From: Pseudomonadaceae bacterium
GTDB taxonomy: Bacteria; Pseudomonadota; Gammaproteobacteria; Pseudomonadales; Pseudomonadaceae
Direction: 5' to 3'
NCBI GenBank assembly: GCA_019747075.1
Contig: JAIERF010000009.1
Span: 22,624-86,623 of the forward strand
Length of the DNA stretch: 64,000 bases
Program-made: the position numbers and the translations under genes
Shown here: positions 9,633 through 17,060 of the stretch, in pieces
How the letters are laid out: each line of letters opens with the position of its first letter
Numbering within the stretch: position 1 is the stretch's first letter
The notes under the pieces: model-generated
The model's input: the letters and a program-made list of their open reading frames with translations, nothing else
Told to the model about the DNA's origin: nothing
Database searches by the model: none

Positions 9633-9926
9633 TGGCCACTACCGGTTTCGCCTTTACGGCGAGTCACTTTCTCTTTGCTTGCGCGAAAGAGAAAGTAACC
9701 AAAGAGAAAGCGCACCCGGCATCCGGGTTTCGCTGCGCGAAACTCCCCTCGCTCCGGCACTGCTCCGAGGGTCGTCACGGTGGGCCATCCCTGGCCCATC
9801 GTTCCTCGTTTGGCATCCATGCCAAACGCCCCTCTACACAGCACCTCCACTCGGCCTCCTGACGGGACCGGGGGACCGAGGCGCCTGCATAATTTGTGGG
9901 AGCGGTTTTAACCGCGAAGCTTTTAA
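9633..9926 (+). repeat. Copy A of a ~294 bp multi-hairpin dispersed repeat, ending in a REP-like hairpin
   Basis: Nearly identical to the reverse complement of 30057..30348; contains palindromes at 9648-9662 and 9807-9828, and REP-like GTGGGAGCGGTTTTAACCGCGAAGC at 9896-9920. Confidence 0.93.
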
Positions 9927-9997
9927 GTCGTAGCCAGGCGCTAGGACAAATACTTCATATCAGTAAGTAGGCACATAACCTAAAAGAACAGCCCGCC

Positions 9998-10357
9998 TCA
10001 GGCCGAAGCGGCGTGGGTGCGAAAGCTGAAGTAATAACGCAACGCGTCGATCATCTCGACAAACTCGCCGGGCGGCGCCACCAGGGCGAAGCCCGAGTCG
10101 AAGCTGCCGGGGGTGACGTCTTCGCGGCACCACTGGCAGGTGGCGAAGAAGTCGATGCAATGTACCTGGCCATCCTTGCCGGGGATTTTCAGGCGCATGT
10201 CAAAACGCGCATTGACCAGCATCGGCAGCTGGCTGATCAGCATCAGGCCGTCCACGGATACGTTGCCGATGTAGCCCATCGGTTTGTCGGTGATGCGATT
10301 GAACACCTTCAGGTAATACGGCAACTGATGGCGCTCAATGCGGCGTTGAATGCGCAT
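9998..10357 (-). CDS. PilZ domain-containing protein
   Basis: MRIQRRIERHQLPYYLKVFNRITDKPMGYIGNVSVDGLMLIS; RxxxR...(D/N)xSxxG pattern. Confidence 0.88.
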   Translation of the reverse strand: MRIQRRIERHQLPYYLKVFNRITDKPMGYIGNVSVDGLMLISQLPMLVNARFDMRLKIPGKDGQVHCIDFFATCQWCREDVTPGSFDSGFALVAPPGEFVEMIDALRYYFSFRTHAASA

Positions 10358-10419
10358 GCTGGCAGATCGCTATACAGGGGGAGCTGAGTATGGTCACACA
10401 ATTGACCGATACGCCAGTT

Positions 10420-10857
10420 TCAGCGACACCGTTCGGCCACTTGCGCGCTGAGCCGGCGACGAGCGGCGTCAATTTCCTCGTCGCTGTAATAGCTGCGCCC
10501 GCCTTTGCCATCATCCTTGTAAAAGGTTCCGCCTTGGCCCAACTGCGCCTGGCTGTCGCGCAGACGCTGGCAGTCCTGAGCTTGCTTGGCCTGCTCTTGG
10601 CGATTGACGGCGGCGGCCTGTTGTTGCTCTTCGCGGCGCGCGGCAAAGAAGCGTTCGGTGCGCGCTTCACGCTCCACGGTAGCCGCATCGCGCTGGATCA
10701 CCTGGGGCTTGACCTCGACCTGCACCGCCCCGGCCTGCGGCGTTTCGCCAAAATGCACGCGGCCATTGGCGTCGGTCCAGCGGTACACCTCGGCCAACGC
10801 CAGGCTTGGTAATAACAGGGTGCATAACCACAATTGCCGCATGCTGTCGCTCTCCAT
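10420..10857 (-). CDS. DUF4124 domain-containing exported protein
   Basis: Signal peptide then EVYRWTDANGRVHFGETPQAGA; DUF4124 core. Confidence 0.85.
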   Translation of the reverse strand: MESDSMRQLWLCTLLLPSLALAEVYRWTDANGRVHFGETPQAGAVQVEVKPQVIQRDAATVEREARTERFFAARREEQQQAAAVNRQEQAKQAQDCQRLRDSQAQLGQGGTFYKDDGKGGRSYYSDEEIDAARRRLSAQVAERCR

Positions 10858-10866
10858 GACTGCTTC

Positions 10867-11137
10867 CCAGGGTCTGTTCCCGCTTCATTCGCGGCCGCGC
10901 CGGAGCCGGTTTTTGCGCGAGGCAAGGCGCGAGGAGCGCGATTTGGTTATTCCAAATAAGCGACGAGTAACGCCGCCTCGCACAAAAACAGGCCCGGCCC
11001 TTCGGGTTGCGCGAGAAATGGCCCCCGCTGTTGTTGCAGGGCTTGATAAGGGAATGACCATTATCTGCGCCCTGCGCCTAACCGGGGACCATTTCTCGCA
11101 ACAACGCGGCTCGCAATGAAACGGGAACAGCCCCTGG
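10867..11137. repeat. 271 bp nested inverted-repeat (cloverleaf-like) element, single copy in window
   Basis: Outer inverted termini CCAGGGTCTGTTCCCGCTTCATT / AATGAAACGGGAACAGCCCCTGG; arm I 10906-10923 with 10975-10992; arm II 11006-11025 with 11084-11102. Confidence 0.85.
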
Positions 11138-11189
11138 CTTATCCCTGACACTGGCGCCACGTCGCCAGTACGACCAACGGCCTGTGGTT

Positions 11190-11561
11190 TTACAGCGCCC
11201 GCGACACCTTGGCCGGCTCCGCATCACGCAGTTGCCCCAACTGCTCAAGGGTACTCAGGCGCGCCTTGGCCCGGTAGGCATACTCGGTCTGCGGGTAATG
11301 CGAAACAATAAACTGGTAGGTCTGCTGGGCGTCGACAAAAAAGTGCTCACGCTCCAGGCATTGCCCGCGCAACAGGGAAATTTCCGGCTGCAGGTAGGGC
11401 CGCGAACGAATCTGCCGCTGCGCCTGGGACAACTCCAGGGCCACGGCCGCACAGTCGCCGGCGGCGTATTGGCGGTAGGCATTGTCCAGATGGAAATCTG
11501 CCGACATACGGGTACAGGCGCCCAGTACCAGCATCAGGCTTATGACTAACAGGCTGCGCAT
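11190..11561 (-). CDS. Small lipoprotein with TPR-like repeats
   Basis: MRSLLVISLMLVLGACTRMSADFHLDNAYRQYAAGDCAAVALELSQAQRQ; lipobox LGAC, helical repeats. Confidence 0.75.
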   Translation of the reverse strand: MRSLLVISLMLVLGACTRMSADFHLDNAYRQYAAGDCAAVALELSQAQRQIRSRPYLQPEISLLRGQCLEREHFFVDAQQTYQFIVSHYPQTEYAYRAKARLSTLEQLGQLRDAEPAKVSRAL

Positions 11562-11737
11562 AACGGTGTCCTCCTCGGCTCTGCAGTGTATCGACCGCCC
11601 GCAGCAAATCTCCAGCCCCGTCAGCCGCGCACTTGCGCCCCGAGCATAACCTCCGTTGGGTCGTGGGGCCTGGGGCGCCTGCCGGCACGGGTGCGCTGCT
11701 AGACTGGCGGGCATCGTCGTCTGGCTCTGGAGTTCTC

Positions 11738-12538
11738 ATGCGTTCACTGTGTCTTGGCCTGTTGGGCCTGAGCCTGCTGGCGGGCTGCTCGCCCACCACC
11801 CCGCTGTTTATCGCCCAGATCGGCACCCAGGAAGTGGTCGAATACAAGACCCTGAAGACCAACCGCATGACCGCCGCCATCGAAGAAGACGGCGATCTGC
11901 TGACCTACAGCGCCCAGGCCATCCGCGACAACAAGAGCGCCCAAGCCGAAACCCTGTACCTCAGCGGCTACCAGGACAAGAAGCTCGGCGACCAGGTACG
12001 CGCCATCGCCCTGTACCAGATCGGCCTGATCTACATGTGCCGCTATAACGATGATCGCGACGACAACAAGGCACTCAACTATTTCTATCAGGTGCACAAC
12101 GAGTTCCCCGCCACCCTCGCCGCCCAGCGCGCCGAGGCACGCATCCAGATGATCCGCCAGCGTGCCCAGGAACCGGTGCAGCAGAACGCCCGCGAACTGC
12201 TCAAGCACTGGAAGCCCAACGACAACCTCGACCTCAACAAATCCAGCCTGGACCCGGACCTGACCCTGCTGTCGCGCCGCGCCATCCTCAAGGACCGCGT
12301 CAGCGAAGCGGAAACCCTCTACAGCCTGGCCCTGGCCGACAGCGGCGTGGCCGCCGACATCAAGGCCAAGGCCCTGTACCAGATGGCCCTGATGCACATG
12401 GCCGCCGACAACCCCCAGCCTGATCGCGCCAAGGCCATCGACTACCTGCGCCAACTGCTGGCCCAGTACCCGCACAATGAGCTGGCCGGCAAGGCCGCCC
12501 GCCACCTGGATGCGGCGCTGAACAACGGCATGCCTTAA
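11738..12538 (+). CDS. Lipoprotein with TPR/Sel1-like repeats
   Basis: MRSLCLGLLGLSLLAGCSPTTP lipobox; repeated ALYQIGLIYMCRYND / ALYQMALMHMAADNP motifs. Confidence 0.75.
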   Translation: MRSLCLGLLGLSLLAGCSPTTPLFIAQIGTQEVVEYKTLKTNRMTAAIEEDGDLLTYSAQAIRDNKSAQAETLYLSGYQDKKLGDQVRAIALYQIGLIYMCRYNDDRDDNKALNYFYQVHNEFPATLAAQRAEARIQMIRQRAQEPVQQNARELLKHWKPNDNLDLNKSSLDPDLTLLSRRAILKDRVSEAETLYSLALADSGVAADIKAKALYQMALMHMAADNPQPDRAKAIDYLRQLLAQYPHNELAGKAARHLDAALNNGMP

Positions 12539-12632
12539 CCAGGCCAGTCCCTTACACTAGGCTGATGCACATCAAGCGCCGTCTGTGGCGTTTGCGGTGC
12601 AATAGCGCATCAGCCAAGTCAAGGTGAGCCCC

Positions 12633-13547
12633 ATGCAACTGCGCCAGCTTCTGGTCGTGATCGACCCGTCCCAACCCAGCCAACCCGCACTGCAACGCGC
12701 CCACTGGCTGGCCCGCGCGACCTCGGCCAAGGTCGAGCTGCTGCTCTGCGAATACAACTCGGCCCTTAGCCACAGCCTGATTTTCGACAGCGACACCCTG
12801 ACCAGTGCCCGCGAAGCGCTGCTCGCCAGCCTGCACGCCGAATTGGAAGCCATGGCCGCACCGCTGCGCGAGGAAGGCCTGCAGGTCAGCGTGCAAGTGC
12901 GCTGGGGCAAACCGCTGGAACAGGTGATTCTGCAACTGGTAGCGGAACTGCAGCCCGACCTGCTGCTCAAGTCGACCCATCACCATCACTCGCTCAAACA
13001 GCGGCTATTGGGCAACAGCTGCTGGCAACTGCTGCGTCACTGCCCGGTGCCGCTGTGGCTGGTGCAGCACGGCGAGTGGCAATGCCGCCAGTTGTGCGCC
13101 GCCCTCGACCCGCTGCACGCCGACGACAAACCGGCGGCCCTCGACCAGCAACTGATCGCCGCCGCCCAACTGCTCAGCGACACCCTCGGCATCCAGCCGC
13201 ACTACCTGCACAGCTACGCCCCGGTGCCGCAATCGCTGCTGTTCGATAGCGCCCTGGTCAACGACTACGAGCACTACCGCCAGCTCTGCGCCACCCAACA
13301 CCGCGAGGCGTTCGAGCAACTGCTGGCGGATGCCGGCGTGCCGCGCAACCAGGCCCAGCTGCGCGAAGGCTTTGCCGAAGAGGAAATTGCCCGCTTCGTC
13401 CACGAAGAGAAAATCGACCTGCTGCTGATTGGCGCCATCGCCCGCGGCCATCTGGCCAACGCCCTGATCGGCAACACCGCCGAGCGCGTGCTGGAGAGTG
13501 TCGAGTGCGATTTGCTGATCCTCAAGACGGCCACCGCCAACGTCTGA
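12633..13547 (+). CDS. Universal stress protein, tandem Usp domains
   Basis: Two Usp-like halves; RQLLVVIDPSQPSQPAL... and C-terminal KIDLLLIGAIARGHLANALIGNTAERVLESVECDLLILK. Confidence 0.88.
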   Translation: MQLRQLLVVIDPSQPSQPALQRAHWLARATSAKVELLLCEYNSALSHSLIFDSDTLTSAREALLASLHAELEAMAAPLREEGLQVSVQVRWGKPLEQVILQLVAELQPDLLLKSTHHHHSLKQRLLGNSCWQLLRHCPVPLWLVQHGEWQCRQLCAALDPLHADDKPAALDQQLIAAAQLLSDTLGIQPHYLHSYAPVPQSLLFDSALVNDYEHYRQLCATQHREAFEQLLADAGVPRNQAQLREGFAEEEIARFVHEEKIDLLLIGAIARGHLANALIGNTAERVLESVECDLLILKTATANV

Positions 13548-13637
13548 ACAATGCCCAGGAAAGTAGTGCCGCGGAAAAATGACTACAGGGTTGCGGCATA
13601 GTAGCCTCGTGCTCTGTCTGAGAAATGGAGCCTTTGC

Positions 13638-15089
13638 ATGACCCTTCGCCGTACCAAAATCGTCGCCACCCTGGGCCCGGCCAGCAACTCGCCGGAAGTG
13701 CTGGAGCAACTGATTCTTGCCGGCCTGGATGTGGCCCGTCTGAACTTCTCCCACGGCAGCCCCGACGAACACAAAGCCCGCGCCAAGCTGGTACGTGAGA
13801 TCGCCGCCAAGCACGGCCGCTTTGTCGCCCTGCTCGGCGACCTGCAAGGGCCGAAGATTCGCATCGCCAAGTTCGCCAACAAGCGTATTGAGCTGAAAGT
13901 TGGTGACCCCTTCCGCTTCTCCATCAGCCACCCGCGCGACGCCGGCAACCAAGACGTGGTGTGCATCGACTACCCGGACCTGATCACCGACTGCAAGGCC
14001 GGCGACGAGCTGCTGCTCGACGATGGCCGGGTGGAAATGCGCGTCGACTCGGTGGGCAGCGATGAGCTGCGTTGCACCGTGCTGATCGGCGGCCCGCTGT
14101 CCGACCACAAGGGCATCAACCGCCGTGGCGGCGGCCTGACTGCGCCGGCCCTGACCGACAAGGATCGCGCCGACATCAAACTGGCGGCCGAGATGGAGCT
14201 GGACTACCTGGCCGTGTCCTTCCCCCGTGATGCTGCCGATATGCACGAAGCCCGCCGCCTGCGCGACGAAGCCGGCGGCACGGCCTGGCTGATCGCCAAG
14301 GTCGAGCGCGCCGAAGCGGTGGCCGACGACGAAACCCTCGACGGCCTGATCCGCGCCAGCGACGGCGTGATGGTCGCCCGTGGTGACCTGGCGGTGGAAA
14401 TCGGCGATGCCGAGCTGGTCGGCATCCAGAAGAAGATCATTGCCCACGCCCGCCACCTGAACAAAGTGGTGATCACCGCCACCCAGATGATGGAGTCGAT
14501 GATCAGCAGCCCGATGCCGACCCGCGCCGAAGTCTCGGACGTGGCCAACGCCGCCTTTGACTACACCGACGCCGTGATGCTCTCGGCCGAAAGCGCCGCC
14601 GGCGCCTACCCGGTAGAAGCGGTCAAGGCCATGGCCCGCGTGTGCCTGGGCGCGGAAAAGCACCCGATCAACAAGGTTTCGCGTCACCGCCTGGAAGAAA
14701 GTTTTGAGCGCTGCGACGAAAGCATCGCCCTGGCCGCTATGTACACCGCTAACCACTTCCCCGGCGTCAAGGCGATCATCTGCCTGACCGAAAGTGGCTA
14801 CACCCCGCTGATCATGTCGCGCATCCGCTCCTCGATGCCGATCTTCGCCTTCTCCCCGCACCGCGAAACCCAGGCCCGCGTGGCCCTGTTCCGCGGCGTG
14901 CAGACGGTGCCGTTCGATGCCGCCGCCCTGCCGGCCGACAAGGTCAGCCAGGCGGCCATCGACGAACTGCTCAAGCGCGGCGTGGTGCAACAAGGTGACT
15001 GGGTGATCCTGACCAAGGGCGACAGCTACCACACCATCGGTGGCACCAACACCATGAAGATCCTCCACGTCGGCGACGTCATGGTTTAA
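13638..15089 (+). CDS. pykA: Pyruvate kinase
   Basis: RRTKIVATLGPASNSPEVLEQLILAGLDVARLNFSHG; MVARGDLAVEIG; ATQMMESMISSPMPTRAEVSDVANA. Confidence 0.97.
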   Translation: MTLRRTKIVATLGPASNSPEVLEQLILAGLDVARLNFSHGSPDEHKARAKLVREIAAKHGRFVALLGDLQGPKIRIAKFANKRIELKVGDPFRFSISHPRDAGNQDVVCIDYPDLITDCKAGDELLLDDGRVEMRVDSVGSDELRCTVLIGGPLSDHKGINRRGGGLTAPALTDKDRADIKLAAEMELDYLAVSFPRDAADMHEARRLRDEAGGTAWLIAKVERAEAVADDETLDGLIRASDGVMVARGDLAVEIGDAELVGIQKKIIAHARHLNKVVITATQMMESMISSPMPTRAEVSDVANAAFDYTDAVMLSAESAAGAYPVEAVKAMARVCLGAEKHPINKVSRHRLEESFERCDESIALAAMYTANHFPGVKAIICLTESGYTPLIMSRIRSSMPIFAFSPHRETQARVALFRGVQTVPFDAAALPADKVSQAAIDELLKRGVVQQGDWVILTKGDSYHTIGGTNTMKILHVGDVMV

Positions 15090-15105
15090 GCCTGTGGGTT
15101 AAACC

Positions 15106-15132
15106 AAAAGGCCGCTCATTGAGCGGCCTTTT
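15106..15132. terminator. Terminator between pykA and the convergent metal operon
   Basis: AAAAGGCCGCTCATTGAGCGGCCTTTT palindrome. Confidence 0.8.
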
Positions 15133-15171
15133 GCGTTGCGGGCGCGTCCCGTCAGCCCATGCAAGTCACGG

Positions 15172-15606
15172 CTACTTCGGTTGCGCCAGCATGGCCGCGT
15201 GCTGATCCAGCATTTTCATCATCATGTCCATCATCGGCATGCCCATGTCCGCACCGTGCATGGCGCCGGGCATGGCCATGCCCGCGCCCATGCCGGAACC
15301 CGAGCCCATCATGCCCATGCAGCCGCCACCCGGCTGGCTGTGCATCATGGTCATGCTGGCTTTCATCGTCTGCAGGCTTTCCTGCATGGCCACCTGGCGC
15401 TCGGCCGGGGTTTTCGCCGCGGCCAGCTTGTCGTGGGCGGCCTGCATCTTGTGCATCTGTTCCTGCATGGCCTGGGAATGCATCGGTTTAGCCGCGACCG
15501 GCGCCTGGGCCGGGCTGCCGAGCGGATGGTGTTCATTGACCGCGCAGGCGCTCAGGCTACTGGCCAACAGCACAGCGGTGAGAAGGGTTTTTACTGAAGT
15601 GTGCAT
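15172..15606 (-). CDS. Met/His-rich exported lipoprotein, putative metal-binding
   Basis: MHTSVKTLLTAVLLASSLSACAVNEHH; C-terminus GGGCMGMMGSGSGMGAGMAMPGAMHGADMGMPMMDMMMKML. Confidence 0.75.
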   Translation of the reverse strand: MHTSVKTLLTAVLLASSLSACAVNEHHPLGSPAQAPVAAKPMHSQAMQEQMHKMQAAHDKLAAAKTPAERQVAMQESLQTMKASMTMMHSQPGGGCMGMMGSGSGMGAGMAMPGAMHGADMGMPMMDMMMKMLDQHAAMLAQPK

Positions 15607-15619
15607 GGCAATCTCCTGG

Positions 15620-16630
15620 TTACGGGGGGGTGACGCTTTGGTAGCTGATGCCATTCGGGCCTGCGCCCACCGGATAGGTGGCGATCACGCGACGAGTGGC
15701 GGTGTCGATCACAGCAACGCTGTCGGCCTGCATATTGCTGACGAACACATAGGCGCCGTCATTGCTGATGGCCACCCCATGGGCGCCCTTGCCGGTGACC
15801 AGGCTGGCAAGCACCTGGCGACTGTGCGGATCGACCACCGAAACACGCTCATCCGGCGCCGTGGCGCTGCCCTGATTGGCCACGTAGACCTCACGACCAT
15901 CGGCGCTGGCATACAACTGCACCGGCGTGCGACCCACCGCGACTTTGGCGCTGAGCGTGCGGCTGGCGGTATCGATGATGCCCAGGGCATTCTCGCCACT
16001 CAGCGAGACATAGGCCTGGCGCCCGTCCGCAGCGAAACCCACCTGCACCGGCGCCTTGCCGACGACGATCTGTGCGGTTTGTGCAAGCGTAGCCGTGTCG
16101 ATCAGCGACACACTGTCGCCGCCCATATTGGCCACATACAGGCTGCGGCCATCCGGGCTCAGACGCAGGCCATGGGGGAAAGTGCCGGTCGCCACCGTGG
16201 CGATCTGCTTGCGCTGAGCCAGGTCGAACACCCGCAGCAGATTGGCGGCCGAATCACTGACAAACGCCCGCTGCCCGCTCAGATCAGTGACCACATGGGC
16301 CGGATGCTCACCCGCAGGCAGGCTGAACGCCGCGTGCGCCAGCGTCGCCGTGCTGAACACCAGCAGCTGCCCGGCCGCCGCACTGCCCGCCTGATGGTCG
16401 GCGTGCGCCGGCATGCCGACCACCAGCAACCAGCGCCCATCGGGGCTGACCTGCACATTGTGCGGGGCCAGATCGAGCGCAAAAGTCTTGACCACACCGC
16501 TGGCCAGGTCGATCTGGCTGAGCGAGTGGCCCTGCTCATTGGCGGTATACAGCGTGCCGCTGGGAGCCGCCTGGGCCAGGTTCAAGGTCAGCGCCAGCGC
16601 GCTGGCCAACAGCCATTGCATAGGGTTCAT
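15620..16630 (-). CDS. YVTN/YncE-like beta-propeller periplasmic protein
   Basis: Repeated blades: LRLSPDGRSLYVANMGGDSVSLIDTATLAQ, FAADGRQAYVSLSGENALGIIDTASR, ISNDGAYVFVSNMQADSVAVIDTATRRV. Confidence 0.88.
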   Translation of the reverse strand: MNPMQWLLASALALTLNLAQAAPSGTLYTANEQGHSLSQIDLASGVVKTFALDLAPHNVQVSPDGRWLLVVGMPAHADHQAGSAAAGQLLVFSTATLAHAAFSLPAGEHPAHVVTDLSGQRAFVSDSAANLLRVFDLAQRKQIATVATGTFPHGLRLSPDGRSLYVANMGGDSVSLIDTATLAQTAQIVVGKAPVQVGFAADGRQAYVSLSGENALGIIDTASRTLSAKVAVGRTPVQLYASADGREVYVANQGSATAPDERVSVVDPHSRQVLASLVTGKGAHGVAISNDGAYVFVSNMQADSVAVIDTATRRVIATYPVGAGPNGISYQSVTPP

Positions 16631-16652
16631 GCTGATCGATCCTCCAGGCCGC

Positions 16653-17033
16653 TCACGGCAAGACAAACCGGTAGTGTTCGGCGTTCTGCCCCGGCAGCGT
16701 CAGCTTGAGCATCGCCTTGCTGCCCGCCACGGCACTGAAGGCCTCGGCCGCCATCAGCGAGTTGCCGCCGGAAGGCTGCAGGGCCAGCACCTGCTTCTTG
16801 CCGCCGCTGAGCACGGTCACTTCCGCCGTCGCCCCCTGGCTGGCAATGTCCACGCCGTCATGGTTGCGCAGGTAGACCATCAGCATGCCGCCCGCTGCAC
16901 TCAGCTCGGCATTATTGCCGGAGGCTGCCTCCGTCACCACACCAGCATGCTGGGCCGGCATCGGCGCATCCTCATGGGCACTCGCCAGCCCCGCCACCAC
17001 GCTGAGCGTGGCAATCCATAGCAACTTGATCAT
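16653..17033 (-). CDS. Small exported protein of metal-efflux operon
   Basis: MIKLLWIATLSVVAGLASAHEDAPMPAQHAG; signal peptide and His-containing mature N-terminus. Confidence 0.65.
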   Translation of the reverse strand: MIKLLWIATLSVVAGLASAHEDAPMPAQHAGVVTEAASGNNAELSAAGGMLMVYLRNHDGVDIASQGATAEVTVLSGGKKQVLALQPSGGNSLMAAEAFSAVAGSKAMLKLTLPGQNAEHYRFVLP

Positions 17034-17060
17034 GTCTGTTCCTCTGTAAGGGTATGAACG

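Noticed and set aside
13005-15068. 687 aa minus-strand ORF opposite Usp and pykA
   Set aside because: Spans two real genes on the other strand; no recognisable domain.
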